Below are positions 42,841 to 51,604 of a stretch of DNA of 64,000 nt, piece by piece; the first letter of the stretch is position 1, and each line of letters begins with the position of its first letter. Below the pieces are notes generated by a model. It had not been told where the DNA came from. It saw only the letters and a program-made list of their open reading frames with translations, and did not search any database. The translations under genes were made by a program, and so were the position numbers. Origin of the DNA: Ideonella sp. (GTDB taxonomy: Bacteria > Pseudomonadota > Gammaproteobacteria > Burkholderiales > Burkholderiaceae_C); assembly GCA_016721465.1 (NCBI GenBank), contig JADKIA010000008.1, forward strand, positions 310,001 through 374,000, read 5' to 3'.

Positions 42841-43629
42841 TCACTGACCGTAGCCATGGGACTGGATCACGGCCTTGGCCGGCGCTGTCTTCAGGTAGGC
42901 CAACAAGGCGACGGCGGCAGACTTCTTCTCGCCCGCCTTCAACAGCACCGCGTCCTGCCGGATCTCGCCGTACAGCGACGACGGCACCAGCCAGTAGGAC
43001 CCCACCACCGGTTTGCCAGGGACAGCCACCTGGGCCAAGGCCACGAAGCCCAACTCGGCATTGCCCGTGGCCACGAACTGCTGGGCCTGCGCAATGCTCT
43101 CGGCCGTCACCAGCTTGGGCGTGATGGCTGCGCTGAGGCCGCGCGCCTTGATCACCTCCAGGCCTGCCGCGCCATAGGGCGCAATCTTGGGGTTGGCGAT
43201 GGCCAGGTGCGCGAACTTGCCCGACGCCAGCACGGCACCCTGGTCGTCGACGAAGCCCGGCTGCGCGCTCCACAGCACCAGCCTGCCGATGGCATAAGTG
43301 AAGTTGCTGCCAGCCACGGCATGGCCCTCGGCGACGAGTTTCTTGGGCGTCTCGTCGTCGGCGGCGATCAGCACCTCGAAGGGCGCGCCGGCCCTGATCT
43401 GCGTGTAGAACTTGCCGGTGGCACCGGACGACACCCTCAGGCTGTGGCCGGTGGCGGCGGTGAAGGCCTCGGCCAGCGGGCGCAAGGGGCCAGCGAAGTT
43501 CGCTGCCACGGCCACGTTCACTTCAGCGGCCAGCGCCGGCGGCGCGGTCAAGCCCAGGCCGAGGACCACCAACGCGCACATGCGGCGCGGCCGGCCCCAT
43601 GGGCGATGGGTGAAACGGGGGCTGGGCAT
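42841..43629 (-). CDS. modA: molybdate-binding periplasmic protein
   Basis: A 262-residue exported binding protein with a signal peptide ending APPALAAEV. The ATG at 43629 leaves a basic 17-residue leader before the hydrophobic core; the second ATG (16 codons in) would also give a working signal. Motifs: NVAVAANFAGPLRPLAEAF, SSGATGKFYTQIRAGAPFEVLIAADDETP, the oxyanion-binding loops of ModA, and SYWLVPSSLYGEIRQDAVLL. No ModE gene or recognisable ModE box was seen in the upstream 87 bases. Confidence 0.95.
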   Translation of the reverse strand: MPSPRFTHRPWGRPRRMCALVVLGLGLTAPPALAAEVNVAVAANFAGPLRPLAEAFTAATGHSLRVSSGATGKFYTQIRAGAPFEVLIAADDETPKKLVAEGHAVAGSNFTYAIGRLVLWSAQPGFVDDQGAVLASGKFAHLAIANPKIAPYGAAGLEVIKARGLSAAITPKLVTAESIAQAQQFVATGNAELGFVALAQVAVPGKPVVGSYWLVPSSLYGEIRQDAVLLKAGEKKSAAVALLAYLKTAPAKAVIQSHGYGQ

Positions 43630-43716
43630 GCGCCGTATTCTGAGCGATCACGCCCAAGCAGCGGCGCCAGGCCAGCCCGCCGGGCACCGGAGCTCGGCGC
43701 GGTGACCCGCGACCGG

Positions 43717-45270
43717 TCAGGCGGCCATGCCGGCTGCCGCGTCCAGCTTGAACACCCGCACCACCGATTCCAGGTGCACCGCCTGCTGCTGCAAGGCCTG
43801 TGTGGCCGCACTGGCCTGCTCCACCAGGGCCGCGTTGCGCAGTGTCACGCTGTCGATGTGGGTGATGGACTGGTTCACCTGCTCGATACCCTTGATCTGC
43901 TCCAGGCTGGCCTGCGAGATGCCGCCCATGATGTCGTTCAGCCGCACCACGCTCTGCACCACTTCCTTCATCGTGGCGCCGGCCTGGTGGACCAGCTTCG
44001 TGCCCGCTTCCACCTCGCCCACCGAGGTGCCGATGAGGGCCTTGATCTCGTTGGCGGCGGCGGCCGAGCGCCGCGCCAGCATGCGCACCTCGGCCGCCAC
44101 CACGGCGAAGCCGCGGCCCTGCTCGCCGGCCCGTGCGGCCTCGACGGCGGCGTTGAGTGCCAGGATGTTGGTCTGGAACGCGATGCCGTCGATCACGCCG
44201 ATGATGTCGGCGATGCGCCGCGACGAGCCGTGGATGGACTCCATCGAGCCGATCACGCGCGTCACCACCTCGCCGCCCTTGACGGCCACTTCCGAGGCCG
44301 AGTTGGCGAGCAGGTTGGCCTGGCGTGCGCCGTCGGCGTTCTGCCGCGCGGTGTCGGTCAAACGGGCCATCGAGCCGGCGGCTTCCTGCAGCGCCTGCTT
44401 CTGCGACTCCGTGCGGGCCGACAGGTCGCCATTGCCATGGGCCAGCTCGCCGGAGGCGGTGGCGATGGTCTCGCTGCCCACGCGCACCTGGCCCACCACG
44501 CCCACCAGGCTCTCGCTCATGTCCTTCAGCGCCTGCAGCAGGTGGCCGGTTTCGTTGCAGGTCTGCACGCGGATGGTCTGCGTGAGGTCGCCCGCCGCAA
44601 TGCCACGAGCGATGGCCACGCCTTGCTCCAGTGGTCGGGTCACCACCTTCTGGATGAAGGGGTAGATCAACAGCAGCACGGGAATGCAGGTGACGATGGC
44701 CGCGATGATGGACTTGGCGCGTTGCTCGGCCAAGGCCGCATTCGATTCGTCGAGCGACATCTTCATGCTCACCACGCCCAGCACCGCGCCCTCGGGCACC
44801 TGGTGGCAGGTGGTGCAGTCCTTGCCGAGATAGGCCTTGCCGGCCAGTGCCGGGCGCACGGCGCGCAGGTATTCGCCTTGGCCATCGGACTCCACGCGCA
44901 CGTCTTCCTTGCCCGAGGCCAGCACCTGCTGCTCCACCGCGTCGGGTGCCGGCGAAGCGCCCGCCGTCCCGGGGCCGAAGACCTTGGACACGTTGTCGCC
45001 GCGCAGCACGCGCACGTCGCGGATGCCGTTGAGCTGCTTGACCTGGTCCAGGAACACCGCCCTTTGGGCCACGGTGCCGGTGACCATCATGCCGGTGAGC
45101 CCGGCCATCGTGGCCTGGTGCATGCTGAGCGAGAAGCTGCGCGCCTGTTCGATGGCGGCGCTGCGGTTGGCCCGCGCCTCCCAGGTGATGACGCCGGCCC
45201 AGACCACGGCCAGCGCAGCAGCGATGGTGACCAGGAGCTGGACCCAGATCTTCGAGTTGATCAAGCGCAC
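43717..45270 (-). CDS. methyl-accepting chemotaxis protein with a periplasmic haem-c motif
   Basis: A 517-residue chemoreceptor. Membrane helices lie at about 8-29 and 187-207 and enclose a periplasmic domain with CTTCH at 152-156 (KDCTTCHQVPEGAVLG), a c-type haem attachment site. HAMP follows, then a signalling domain with the hairpin FQTNILALNAAVEAARAGEQGRGFAVVAAEVR. The start is GTG 45270, favoured by the upstream AAGGAA and by leaving helix 1 at the N-terminus. Such receptors sense redox, NO or oxygen in relatives. No CheA/CheW genes are near. The diguanylate cyclase gene lies upstream on the same strand. Confidence 0.93.
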   Translation of the reverse strand: MRLINSKIWVQLLVTIAAALAVVWAGVITWEARANRSAAIEQARSFSLSMHQATMAGLTGMMVTGTVAQRAVFLDQVKQLNGIRDVRVLRGDNVSKVFGPGTAGASPAPDAVEQQVLASGKEDVRVESDGQGEYLRAVRPALAGKAYLGKDCTTCHQVPEGAVLGVVSMKMSLDESNAALAEQRAKSIIAAIVTCIPVLLLIYPFIQKVVTRPLEQGVAIARGIAAGDLTQTIRVQTCNETGHLLQALKDMSESLVGVVGQVRVGSETIATASGELAHGNGDLSARTESQKQALQEAAGSMARLTDTARQNADGARQANLLANSASEVAVKGGEVVTRVIGSMESIHGSSRRIADIIGVIDGIAFQTNILALNAAVEAARAGEQGRGFAVVAAEVRMLARRSAAAANEIKALIGTSVGEVEAGTKLVHQAGATMKEVVQSVVRLNDIMGGISQASLEQIKGIEQVNQSITHIDSVTLRNAALVEQASAATQALQQQAVHLESVVRVFKLDAAAGMAA

Positions 45271-45458
45271 GGCGATTTCCTTGACGGTTGCAACGCTCCG
45301 CCGCAGCGGACGCCGCCGGCCGCCTCGACAGGCGGGTGTCACGACCGAGCCATCATGGCCGACCGCGGGCAACGGCCAGGCGCCGAAAAGCGCCGCCAAA
45401 ACCGGTCAAGCGAGCGCCTGAACCCGCACGGTGGTCCGACCGCGTCAGCGACGCACGG

Positions 45459-47135
45459 TCATGGTGCGCCGGCAGGGCCGGAGGCGGGGCTGGGGGCCGG
45501 CGCTTCCAGCACGAAGCGGTCGCGTCCGGCGGCCTTGGCGGCGTACAGCGCCGCATCGGCAGCGCGCAGCAGGTCGTCCAGCGTGCGCTGGCCGTCGTGG
45601 CAGGTCGCGATGCCGGCCGAGAAAGTCACCGGTGCGCCGTCCGGCCGCAGGGGGTGGCCACGGGCGGTGTCGCGCAGCACCCGCAGGCGCTGCAGGGCCT
45701 GCTCGGCGTTGGCCTGCGGCATCAGCAGCGCGAACTCCTCGCCGCCGACCCGGTACACGACGTCGCTGGTGCGCAGGCCCTCGCTCAGCAGGCGGCCCAG
45801 GGCTTGCAGCACCGTGTCGCCCGCCGCATGGCCGAAGTTGTCGTTGATGTGCTTGAAATGGTCGATGTCCAGCAACGCGAGTGTCAGCGGCTGGCCTTGG
45901 GCGCCGGGCCGTTGCCGCTCCCGCGCGAAGTGCAGCGCCAGCGCACGTCGGTTGTGCAGACCGGTGAGCGGATCGCGCAGCGTCTGCTCGCGCAGCTCGG
46001 CCTCCAGCTGGGCCACCTGCAGCAGTTGCGCGTCGCGCTCGGCCAGCGCCGCCGCCAGTCGCGCCTGCGCCAGGTGGCGTTCGGTCACGTTGCGCAGCTG
46101 CAGCAAGCGGCCGATTCGGCGCGGCCCCTCTCCCATGTCGCGGCATCGCACATCCAGCACCAGGGTGCCGGCCTGGAGCACCAGCGTGCCGTCGCCGGGC
46201 TCGCCGTGGGTCAGCAATTCGGCCAATGCCGCACCGAACACCGGCCACTGCGCCAGCGGCAGGTCGCGCGGCATGTCCCGGCCGGCCAGGTCGTGGCCAG
46301 CCGTGTTGCAGTCCACCACGCGGTTCAACGAGTCGAGCACCAGCACCGGATCGGGCAGGGCACTGAACAAAAGTCGCCTCGACAAGGGCACCACCTTGTG
46401 CAGGCGGCTGCTGCGGATCAGCCATGCAAAGCCCACCACCGCCACCGCAAAGCTCAGTGGCGTGGGGTCGCCACCGAACAGCCGCAGGCCGAATCCGAGG
46501 TAGGCGATGTTCGCTGCCCAGGGCACCATCATCATGACGAGGAAGGCCTGCCACTGGCGCCGGTCTTCGGGCGCGCACTTGGCGATGGCGTGCACGATGA
46601 TCAGGGTGGCGGACAACAGCCAACCATAGGCCCAGGCCGCCCCCAGGTAGAACGCCGGCCCGTAGTCATAGCGCATGCGCGGCAGGCCCAGGATGGGCTC
46701 GCCCAGGTGCGTCGCCGGGCCATAGAGCCACCCATGCTGGCCATTGGACCAGGCGCATGCGGCCAGCAGCGCGAAGCTCACCCCGGCGGGCACCCAGGTG
46801 CGCGCGGGTGGCGCTCGGTTGTCGCCGCGGACGTACTGGTGCAGGAACAGCGCCCAAAGGGCGGGTTGCAGCAGGATCAGCGGCCAGGCCAGCACGGCGA
46901 TGGTGGCCTTGCACGCGGCGTCCACGGCGGCATGTTCGGCCGTGGTGCCGGCGATCCACAGGGCCAGCATCAGGTGCACCCCCAGGAACGCGTGGCGGCC
47001 TGGAAAGTGGCGTTGCGCGCCGCTCCAGCCGGCCAAGGCCATGATCCCGCCGATCACGACCACGCGAAGCGACAGGTCTGGCGTCACTTGCCAGGCCGTG
47101 GCCAGGCAGGCGGCAGTGTCGAGGGCGGGAACCAT
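45459..47135 (-). CDS. 7TM-PAS diguanylate cyclase
   Basis: A 558-residue membrane protein. Seven hydrophobic segments occupy residues 20-240 in the histidine-kinase-N-terminal-7TM arrangement, a PAS-like domain follows (about 255-355: SALPDPVLVLDSLNRVVDCN), then a coiled linker and a GGDEF domain with YRVGGEEFALL (GGEEF 464-468). The I-site RxxD is present (RTSD, 455-458), so the enzyme should make c-di-GMP under product inhibition. It lies 189 bases upstream of the chemoreceptor on the same strand. ATG 47135. Confidence 0.93.
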   Translation of the reverse strand: MVPALDTAACLATAWQVTPDLSLRVVVIGGIMALAGWSGAQRHFPGRHAFLGVHLMLALWIAGTTAEHAAVDAACKATIAVLAWPLILLQPALWALFLHQYVRGDNRAPPARTWVPAGVSFALLAACAWSNGQHGWLYGPATHLGEPILGLPRMRYDYGPAFYLGAAWAYGWLLSATLIIVHAIAKCAPEDRRQWQAFLVMMMVPWAANIAYLGFGLRLFGGDPTPLSFAVAVVGFAWLIRSSRLHKVVPLSRRLLFSALPDPVLVLDSLNRVVDCNTAGHDLAGRDMPRDLPLAQWPVFGAALAELLTHGEPGDGTLVLQAGTLVLDVRCRDMGEGPRRIGRLLQLRNVTERHLAQARLAAALAERDAQLLQVAQLEAELREQTLRDPLTGLHNRRALALHFARERQRPGAQGQPLTLALLDIDHFKHINDNFGHAAGDTVLQALGRLLSEGLRTSDVVYRVGGEEFALLMPQANAEQALQRLRVLRDTARGHPLRPDGAPVTFSAGIATCHDGQRTLDDLLRAADAALYAAKAAGRDRFVLEAPAPSPASGPAGAP

Positions 47136-47167
47136 GCCGGCCGATGCGGCCCGTCAGGCCAGCGTGG

Positions 47168-48235
47168 TCAGCCCACCACCAGCCGCGCGGGGCCGTTGGC
47201 CCGGGCCACCCGGCCCATCGCCGCCGCGGCCGCGAAACCGTGGCGGTGGAAGATCGCCAGCACCTCACTCAGCGCCGCCGGGTCGCAGGACACCAGCAGG
47301 CCGCCGCTGGTCTGCGGGTCGGTGAGCAGGGCCTGGTCGGCGGCGGCAAAGCCGTCGGCGAGTGCCACGTCCGCGCCGTAGCCCGCCCAGTTGCGGCCCG
47401 AGGCGCCGGTGACCAGGCCTTGCGCGGCCAGCTCGCGCACGCCCGGGTGCAGTGGCACCTTGGCCCAATCGATCTGCACCTGGCAGCCCGAGCCCTTGGC
47501 CAGCTCCAGGGCGTGGCCAGCCAGACCGAAGCCGGTGACGTCGGTCAGTGCATGCACGCCGTCCAGCGCAGCCAGATCGGGCCCCGGCGTGTTGAGCTGG
47601 GTCGTGCTGGCGATCATGCAGGCGTAGCCTTCGGCACTGAGCTGCTCTTTCTTCAGCGCGGCGGACATCACGCCCACGCCCAGCGGCTTGCCCAGCACCA
47701 GCACATCGCCGGGCCGCGCGTCGGCATTGCGCTTGACGCGCTTGGGGTGCACCAGGCCCAGCGCGACCAGGCCGTAGATGGCCTCCACCGAGTCGATGGT
47801 GTGGCCACCGGCGATCGGGATGCCCGCCGCGCGGCACACCGAGGCGCCGCCCTCCAGCACCCGGCCGATGGTGGCGGTGGACAGCACGTTGATCGGCATG
47901 CCCACCAGAGCCAGCGCCATGATGGGCTTGCCCCCCATCGCATACACGTCGCTGATGGCGTTGGTGGCGGCGATGCGGCCGAACTCGAAGGGGTCGTCCA
48001 CGATCGGCATGAAGAAGTCCGTCGTCGCGATCAGGGCCTGCTCGTCGTTGAGCTGGTAGACCGCGGCATCGTCGGCCGTCTCGATGCCCACCAGCAGCTC
48101 CTTGGGGATGGGCATGGCGGCCGTGCCCTTGAGGATCTCGGACAGCACCCCGGGCGCGATCTTGCAGCCGCAGCCGCCGCCGTGGGACAGCGAGGTCAGG
48201 CGGGGTTCGGCGGCGATCGGGTCGGGAGCGTTCAT
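47168..48235 (-). CDS. senC: selenophosphate synthetase (SelD-type), SenC of the selenoneine pathway
   Basis: A 355-residue enzyme making selenophosphate from selenide and ATP. The active-site loop is HGGGCGCKIAPG with Cys22 and Lys25, equivalent to Cys17/Lys20 of E. coli SelD; further blocks are DDAAVYQLNDEQALIATTDFF, AISDVYAMGGKPIMALAL, GGHTIDSVEAIYGLVALG and TGFGLAGHALELA. The active residue is Cys, not Sec. The gene starts within the stop of senB (ATGA, 48232-48235), so it is dedicated to, or at least co-expressed with, selenosugar synthesis. It could also supply tRNA selenation or selenoprotein synthesis; no selA, selB or selU gene is visible here. Confidence 0.95.
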   Translation of the reverse strand: MNAPDPIAAEPRLTSLSHGGGCGCKIAPGVLSEILKGTAAMPIPKELLVGIETADDAAVYQLNDEQALIATTDFFMPIVDDPFEFGRIAATNAISDVYAMGGKPIMALALVGMPINVLSTATIGRVLEGGASVCRAAGIPIAGGHTIDSVEAIYGLVALGLVHPKRVKRNADARPGDVLVLGKPLGVGVMSAALKKEQLSAEGYACMIASTTQLNTPGPDLAALDGVHALTDVTGFGLAGHALELAKGSGCQVQIDWAKVPLHPGVRELAAQGLVTGASGRNWAGYGADVALADGFAAADQALLTDPQTSGGLLVSCDPAALSEVLAIFHRHGFAAAAAMGRVARANGPARLVVG

Positions 48236-49215
48236 GGCGGGGCCTCGGTGCGGGTTCGAAGACAGGTGAGGGAAGCCAGCAGTTGCCGCAGCGTGGCCCG
48301 CTCTGCCTCGGGGGCAAACAGCGGCGCGCGCGCTGCGCACTGGGCTTGCAGCAGCGGCAGCATAGCGGCATCGTCCCGGGCTTGCCGCAGCAGGGTTGCC
48401 AGCCGCAGATCGTCGCCGGGCTCGAAGTAACCGCCAAAGTCGGTGCCCAGCAGGCCCACGTTGCCATCGATGCGCGAGGCGATCACCGGCGTGCCGCTGC
48501 TCACCGCCTCGATCACCACATGGGCGCCCCCCTCCAGCCGGCTGGGGTGCACCAGCACGTGGGCGGCCTGGATGCGGGCGCGCGTGGCGGCATGCGGCAG
48601 GGCACCCAGCCAACGGTAGGTGCGAACCGAGGCCATCAGTGCCCGGGCGGCTCGACCGAGCGCGGGGTCGAGTTCGCCGCCGATGTGGTCCAGCAGGATG
48701 TCGTGCCGCGCGGCCAGCCTGCGTGCGGTGTCGAAGTAGGTCTGCGGCGATTTTTCTTCGCGCAGGTGGCCGACCATCAGCGCGCGCAGGTGGCGCGAGG
48801 TCTTTCGCAGCACGCGGCGCCGGCTGGCGGATTGAAGGCACACCACGCCCTTGGCGCGCAGCGGCTCTGGCAAGGCGGCCAGACCGCGCTCGTTGAGCAC
48901 CACCAGGCGGTCGGCCAGTTGCAGCGATCGTTGGGCATCGACGTCACGGGCAATGTCGCGGTACAGATCGGTGCCGGTGAGCACCAGCACCAAGGGGCGA
49001 TGCGGATGCGCCGCACGCCAGGCGCTTACCGATACGGCCGAGCGCCGGGCATGCAGCGCGATCATCAGTTGCTCGTCGCCGCCGGCCCATCGGTCGGTGA
49101 GCGTCACCGCATAATCGTTGCGAAGCATCCGCGCCCAGCGCTGTGCCGTCTGCCAGTTGCCGTTGTTGGCGGCGGCCAGCGCGGGGGTCACGATGACCAG
49201 GGCGGGACGGTGCAT
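48232..49215 (-). CDS. senB: glycosyltransferase, selenosugar synthase SenB (TIGR04348 type)
   Basis: A 327-residue GT4-like glycosyltransferase. Diagnostic start: ALVIVTPALAAANNGNWQTA, then LVLTGTDLYRDIARD, MVGHLREEKSPQTYF and the donor-binding HPSRLEGGAHVVIEAVSSGTPVIAS. In the selenoneine pathway SenB joins selenophosphate to a UDP-sugar to make a selenosugar. The identification rests on the family plus its fixed company with selD and the EgtB-like senA. ATG 49215 (with GGAGG close by) is chosen; ATG 49227 in frame is an alternative. Its 5' end lies only 21 bases from the divergent senA start. Confidence 0.9.
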   Translation of the reverse strand: MHRPALVIVTPALAAANNGNWQTAQRWARMLRNDYAVTLTDRWAGGDEQLMIALHARRSAVSVSAWRAAHPHRPLVLVLTGTDLYRDIARDVDAQRSLQLADRLVVLNERGLAALPEPLRAKGVVCLQSASRRRVLRKTSRHLRALMVGHLREEKSPQTYFDTARRLAARHDILLDHIGGELDPALGRAARALMASVRTYRWLGALPHAATRARIQAAHVLVHPSRLEGGAHVVIEAVSSGTPVIASRIDGNVGLLGTDFGGYFEPGDDLRLATLLRQARDDAAMLPLLQAQCAARAPLFAPEAERATLRQLLASLTCLRTRTEAPP

Positions 49216-49236
49216 GGCCTCCAGCATAGCTTCCAG

Positions 49237-50490
49237 ATGACCACTTCGATCCACGACGCCGATGCCGTGCGGCACGGCGACCGTGCCCTGCTGGCACACG
49301 CGCTGGGCGACGCCCGCAGCCGCCTGCTGCGCCTCTGGCAGGCCTACGAGCGCGCCCTGGGCGCTGCGCGTTTCGAGGTGCGCTACCTGACCGAGCTGAA
49401 CCCGCCGCTGTGGGAACTGGGCCACGTGGCCTGGTTCGAGGAGTACTGGATCGGCCGCAACCCGTTGCGCGCGCACGGCGTGGCGGCCGACCCGGACGTC
49501 GCCCGCGCTGCACCACTCTTGGCGTGCGCCGACAGCCTGTTCCACTCGGGGCAGGTGGCGCACACGCGGCGCTGGCACCTCGACCTGCCGGACGCCCGCC
49601 GCGCGCTGGCCTACGCCGCCGGGGTGCGCCAGCGCACGCTGGCCTTGCTGGCCAGCACGCCGGAGGACGATGCGCACCTGTACTTCTTTCGGCTGGCCCT
49701 GCACCACGAAGACATGCACGCCGAGGCCTGGGTCTATATGGCGCAGACGCTGGGCCTCTCGCTCGAGGGCACGCCCGAGCCGCTGGAGCCTGCCGCCAGC
49801 AGGGCCACCGGCGATTGGGCGCTGCCCGCCCACACGCACCGCCTGGGCAGCGAGCCGGGTGGTTTCGTGTTCGACAACGAGCTGGGCGCCCACGATGTGG
49901 CGCTGGACGCCTTCAGCATCGACCGCGCGCCGGTGAGCTGGGCGCGCTACCTGCCCTTCATCGAGGCCGGTGGCTACCAGGACGCGCAATGGTGGACGCC
50001 CGAGGGCTGGGCCTGGCGTCAATCGCAAGGGCTGAACCGGCCGCGCTATCTGTCGCAGGCCGAAGACGGCGCCTGGCAGCGCGCCTGCTTTGGCCGGTGG
50101 CGGCCGCTGCAGCCCGAGGCGCCAGTGCTGCACCTGAGCTGGCACGAGGCGCAGGCCTGGTGCCGCTGGGCCGGGCGTCGCCTGCCCGCTGAAGCCGAGT
50201 GGGAGGCCGCAGCGCAGCGCGCCACCGATGAAGGCCAGCGCTTCGAGTGGGGCCAGGTGTGGGAATGGACCGCCAGCCGCTTCGCGCCCTACCCGGGTTT
50301 CGAGCCGCACCCCTATCGCGACTATTCAGCGCCGTGGTTCGACGGCCGGCCGGTGCTGCGCGGGGCCTCGTTCGCCACCGCGCCGCGGCTGAAGTCGCTG
50401 CGCTACCGCAACTACTTTCCGGCCGAGCGCAACGACCTGTTCGCGGGCTTCCGCAGCTGCGCGATCGAGGCACCAGGCCAGGTGCCTTGA
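49237..50490 (+). CDS. senA: selenoneine synthase SenA (EgtB-like nonhaem iron enzyme)
   Basis: A 417-residue enzyme of the sulfoxide-synthase fold: N-terminal DinB-like helical bundle and C-terminal FGE/C-type-lectin domain. The iron ligands are visible as His63 in LGHVAW and the HX3HXE motif HEDMHAE (157-163). The FGE part has LGSEPGGFVFDNELGAHDV, WHEAQAWCRWAGRRLPAEAEWEAA and LRYRNYFPAERNDLFAGFR. It should join the selenosugar to hercynine to form the C-Se bond. Distinct from the EgtB at 55 kb. It is divergent from senB and convergent with egtD, whose stop abuts it. It could instead be an ergothioneine EgtB, but the neighbourhood favours SenA. Confidence 0.9.
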   Translation: MTTSIHDADAVRHGDRALLAHALGDARSRLLRLWQAYERALGAARFEVRYLTELNPPLWELGHVAWFEEYWIGRNPLRAHGVAADPDVARAAPLLACADSLFHSGQVAHTRRWHLDLPDARRALAYAAGVRQRTLALLASTPEDDAHLYFFRLALHHEDMHAEAWVYMAQTLGLSLEGTPEPLEPAASRATGDWALPAHTHRLGSEPGGFVFDNELGAHDVALDAFSIDRAPVSWARYLPFIEAGGYQDAQWWTPEGWAWRQSQGLNRPRYLSQAEDGAWQRACFGRWRPLQPEAPVLHLSWHEAQAWCRWAGRRLPAEAEWEAAAQRATDEGQRFEWGQVWEWTASRFAPYPGFEPHPYRDYSAPWFDGRPVLRGASFATAPRLKSLRYRNYFPAERNDLFAGFRSCAIEAPGQVP

Positions 50491-51456
50491 TCAGCCGGCT
50501 TGCGCGCTGAACACCGCGAACCAGCCCTGCTCGTCGGTCCAGCAGCGCGGGTCCTGGTAGCCGGCCTGGGCCAGCAGGGCACCGAAACCGGTGGTCGTGT
50601 ACTTGTACGAATTCTCGGTGTGGATGCGCTCGCCGGCGCTCAGCTGGCGTTCGCCACCCGGCCAGCGCAGGCGCAGCGCGCGGCGCGCCTGCAGATGCAT
50701 CTCGATGCGCTGCAGGCCTTCGTCGTACCGCGCCACATGCTCGAAGTCCTCCACCTGGGCGTCGGTGCCCAGCAGCGTGTTCAGGCGGCGCAACAGATTG
50801 CGGTTGAAGGCCGCGGTCACCTGCAGCGGGTCGTCGTAGGCCCGCTCCAGCAGCGGCCTGGCCTTGACCAGGTCCACGCCGATCAGCAGCGCCCCGCCCC
50901 GTGCCTCGCGCCGGGTCTCGCGCAGAAAGCCCAGCGCCTGCGCTGGCGTGAAGTTGCCGATGCTGCTGCCGGGATAGAACAGCAGGCGTTCGCCGGCGCT
51001 GTCGCCCACGGCCAATTCGGACGGCAGGTGCAGCGCCGCCGAGAAGTCCAGCCCCACGCCCCACATCGGCAGGCGGGGGTGCCGCTGCTGCAGTGTGGCC
51101 AGGGTCTGGCGCAGGTAGGCCACCGAGATGTCCACCGCCACATAGGCGCGTGGGGCCAGCGCGTGGAACCATGCGGCGGCCTTCTCGCAGTTGCCCGCGC
51201 CCAGGTCCACCAGCGTGCGGCCGCGGCCCACGGCCTCGGCAATCGCCGCACGGTGCGATTCGAAGATGGCCCGCTCGGTGCGCGTGGGGTAGTACTCCGG
51301 CAGCTCGGTGATGGCGTCGAACAGGCGCGAGCCCAGCGCGTCGTACAGGAACTTCGGCGCCACATGGGCCGGTTGCGCCTGCAGGCCTGCAGCCAACTCG
51401 GCACGGGCGGCTGCGTCGTCGTCCTGGTGAAGTTGAATGAACTGCGGGCTGCGCAT
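50491..51456 (-). CDS. egtD: L-histidine N-alpha-trimethyltransferase (EgtD)
   Basis: A 321-residue SAM methyltransferase that converts histidine to hercynine, the shared substrate for ergothioneine and selenoneine. It shows the EgtD pattern PKFLYDALGSRLFDAITELP, EYYPTRTE (Tyr of the histidine pocket near 56), the SAM loop VDLGAGNCEKA, FYPGSSIGNF and IHTENSYKY, where Glu281 corresponds to the histidine-binding Glu282 of the Mycobacterium enzyme. Start ATG 51456. It is tail-to-tail with senA with no gap, and head-to-head with the selenate-type importer operon (148-base shared region). Confidence 0.95.
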   Translation of the reverse strand: MRSPQFIQLHQDDDAAARAELAAGLQAQPAHVAPKFLYDALGSRLFDAITELPEYYPTRTERAIFESHRAAIAEAVGRGRTLVDLGAGNCEKAAAWFHALAPRAYVAVDISVAYLRQTLATLQQRHPRLPMWGVGLDFSAALHLPSELAVGDSAGERLLFYPGSSIGNFTPAQALGFLRETRREARGGALLIGVDLVKARPLLERAYDDPLQVTAAFNRNLLRRLNTLLGTDAQVEDFEHVARYDEGLQRIEMHLQARRALRLRWPGGERQLSAGERIHTENSYKYTTTGFGALLAQAGYQDPRCWTDEQGWFAVFSAQAG

Positions 51457-51559
51457 GGCGGTGGGACCTTGGGATGGGCGGGCGGCCGCTCAGTATCGCC
51501 AATGGCGCGCCGGAGCCGGCAGCAAGCCCCGCGCCCGAACGCCCCCGGCGATCCGTGGC

Positions 51560-51565
51560 TAAGAT
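51560..51565 (+). promoter_or_regulatory. possible -10 box of the selenate-importer/egtB operon
   Basis: TAAGAT at 51560-51565 lies 40 bases before the ATG, with a ribosome site AGGAG at 51595-51599. No convincing -35 partner is visible. Weak pattern match only. Confidence 0.3.
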
Positions 51566-51604
51566 GCCCGACCACCGTGTCTGCTGTCCCCATCAGGAGC
51601 TTCC

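Noticed and set aside
43630..43716. Molybdenum-cofactor riboswitch or ModE box in front of modA
   Set aside because: The 87 bases before modA are too short and show no TATA-rich ModE palindrome or riboswitch-like conserved core.
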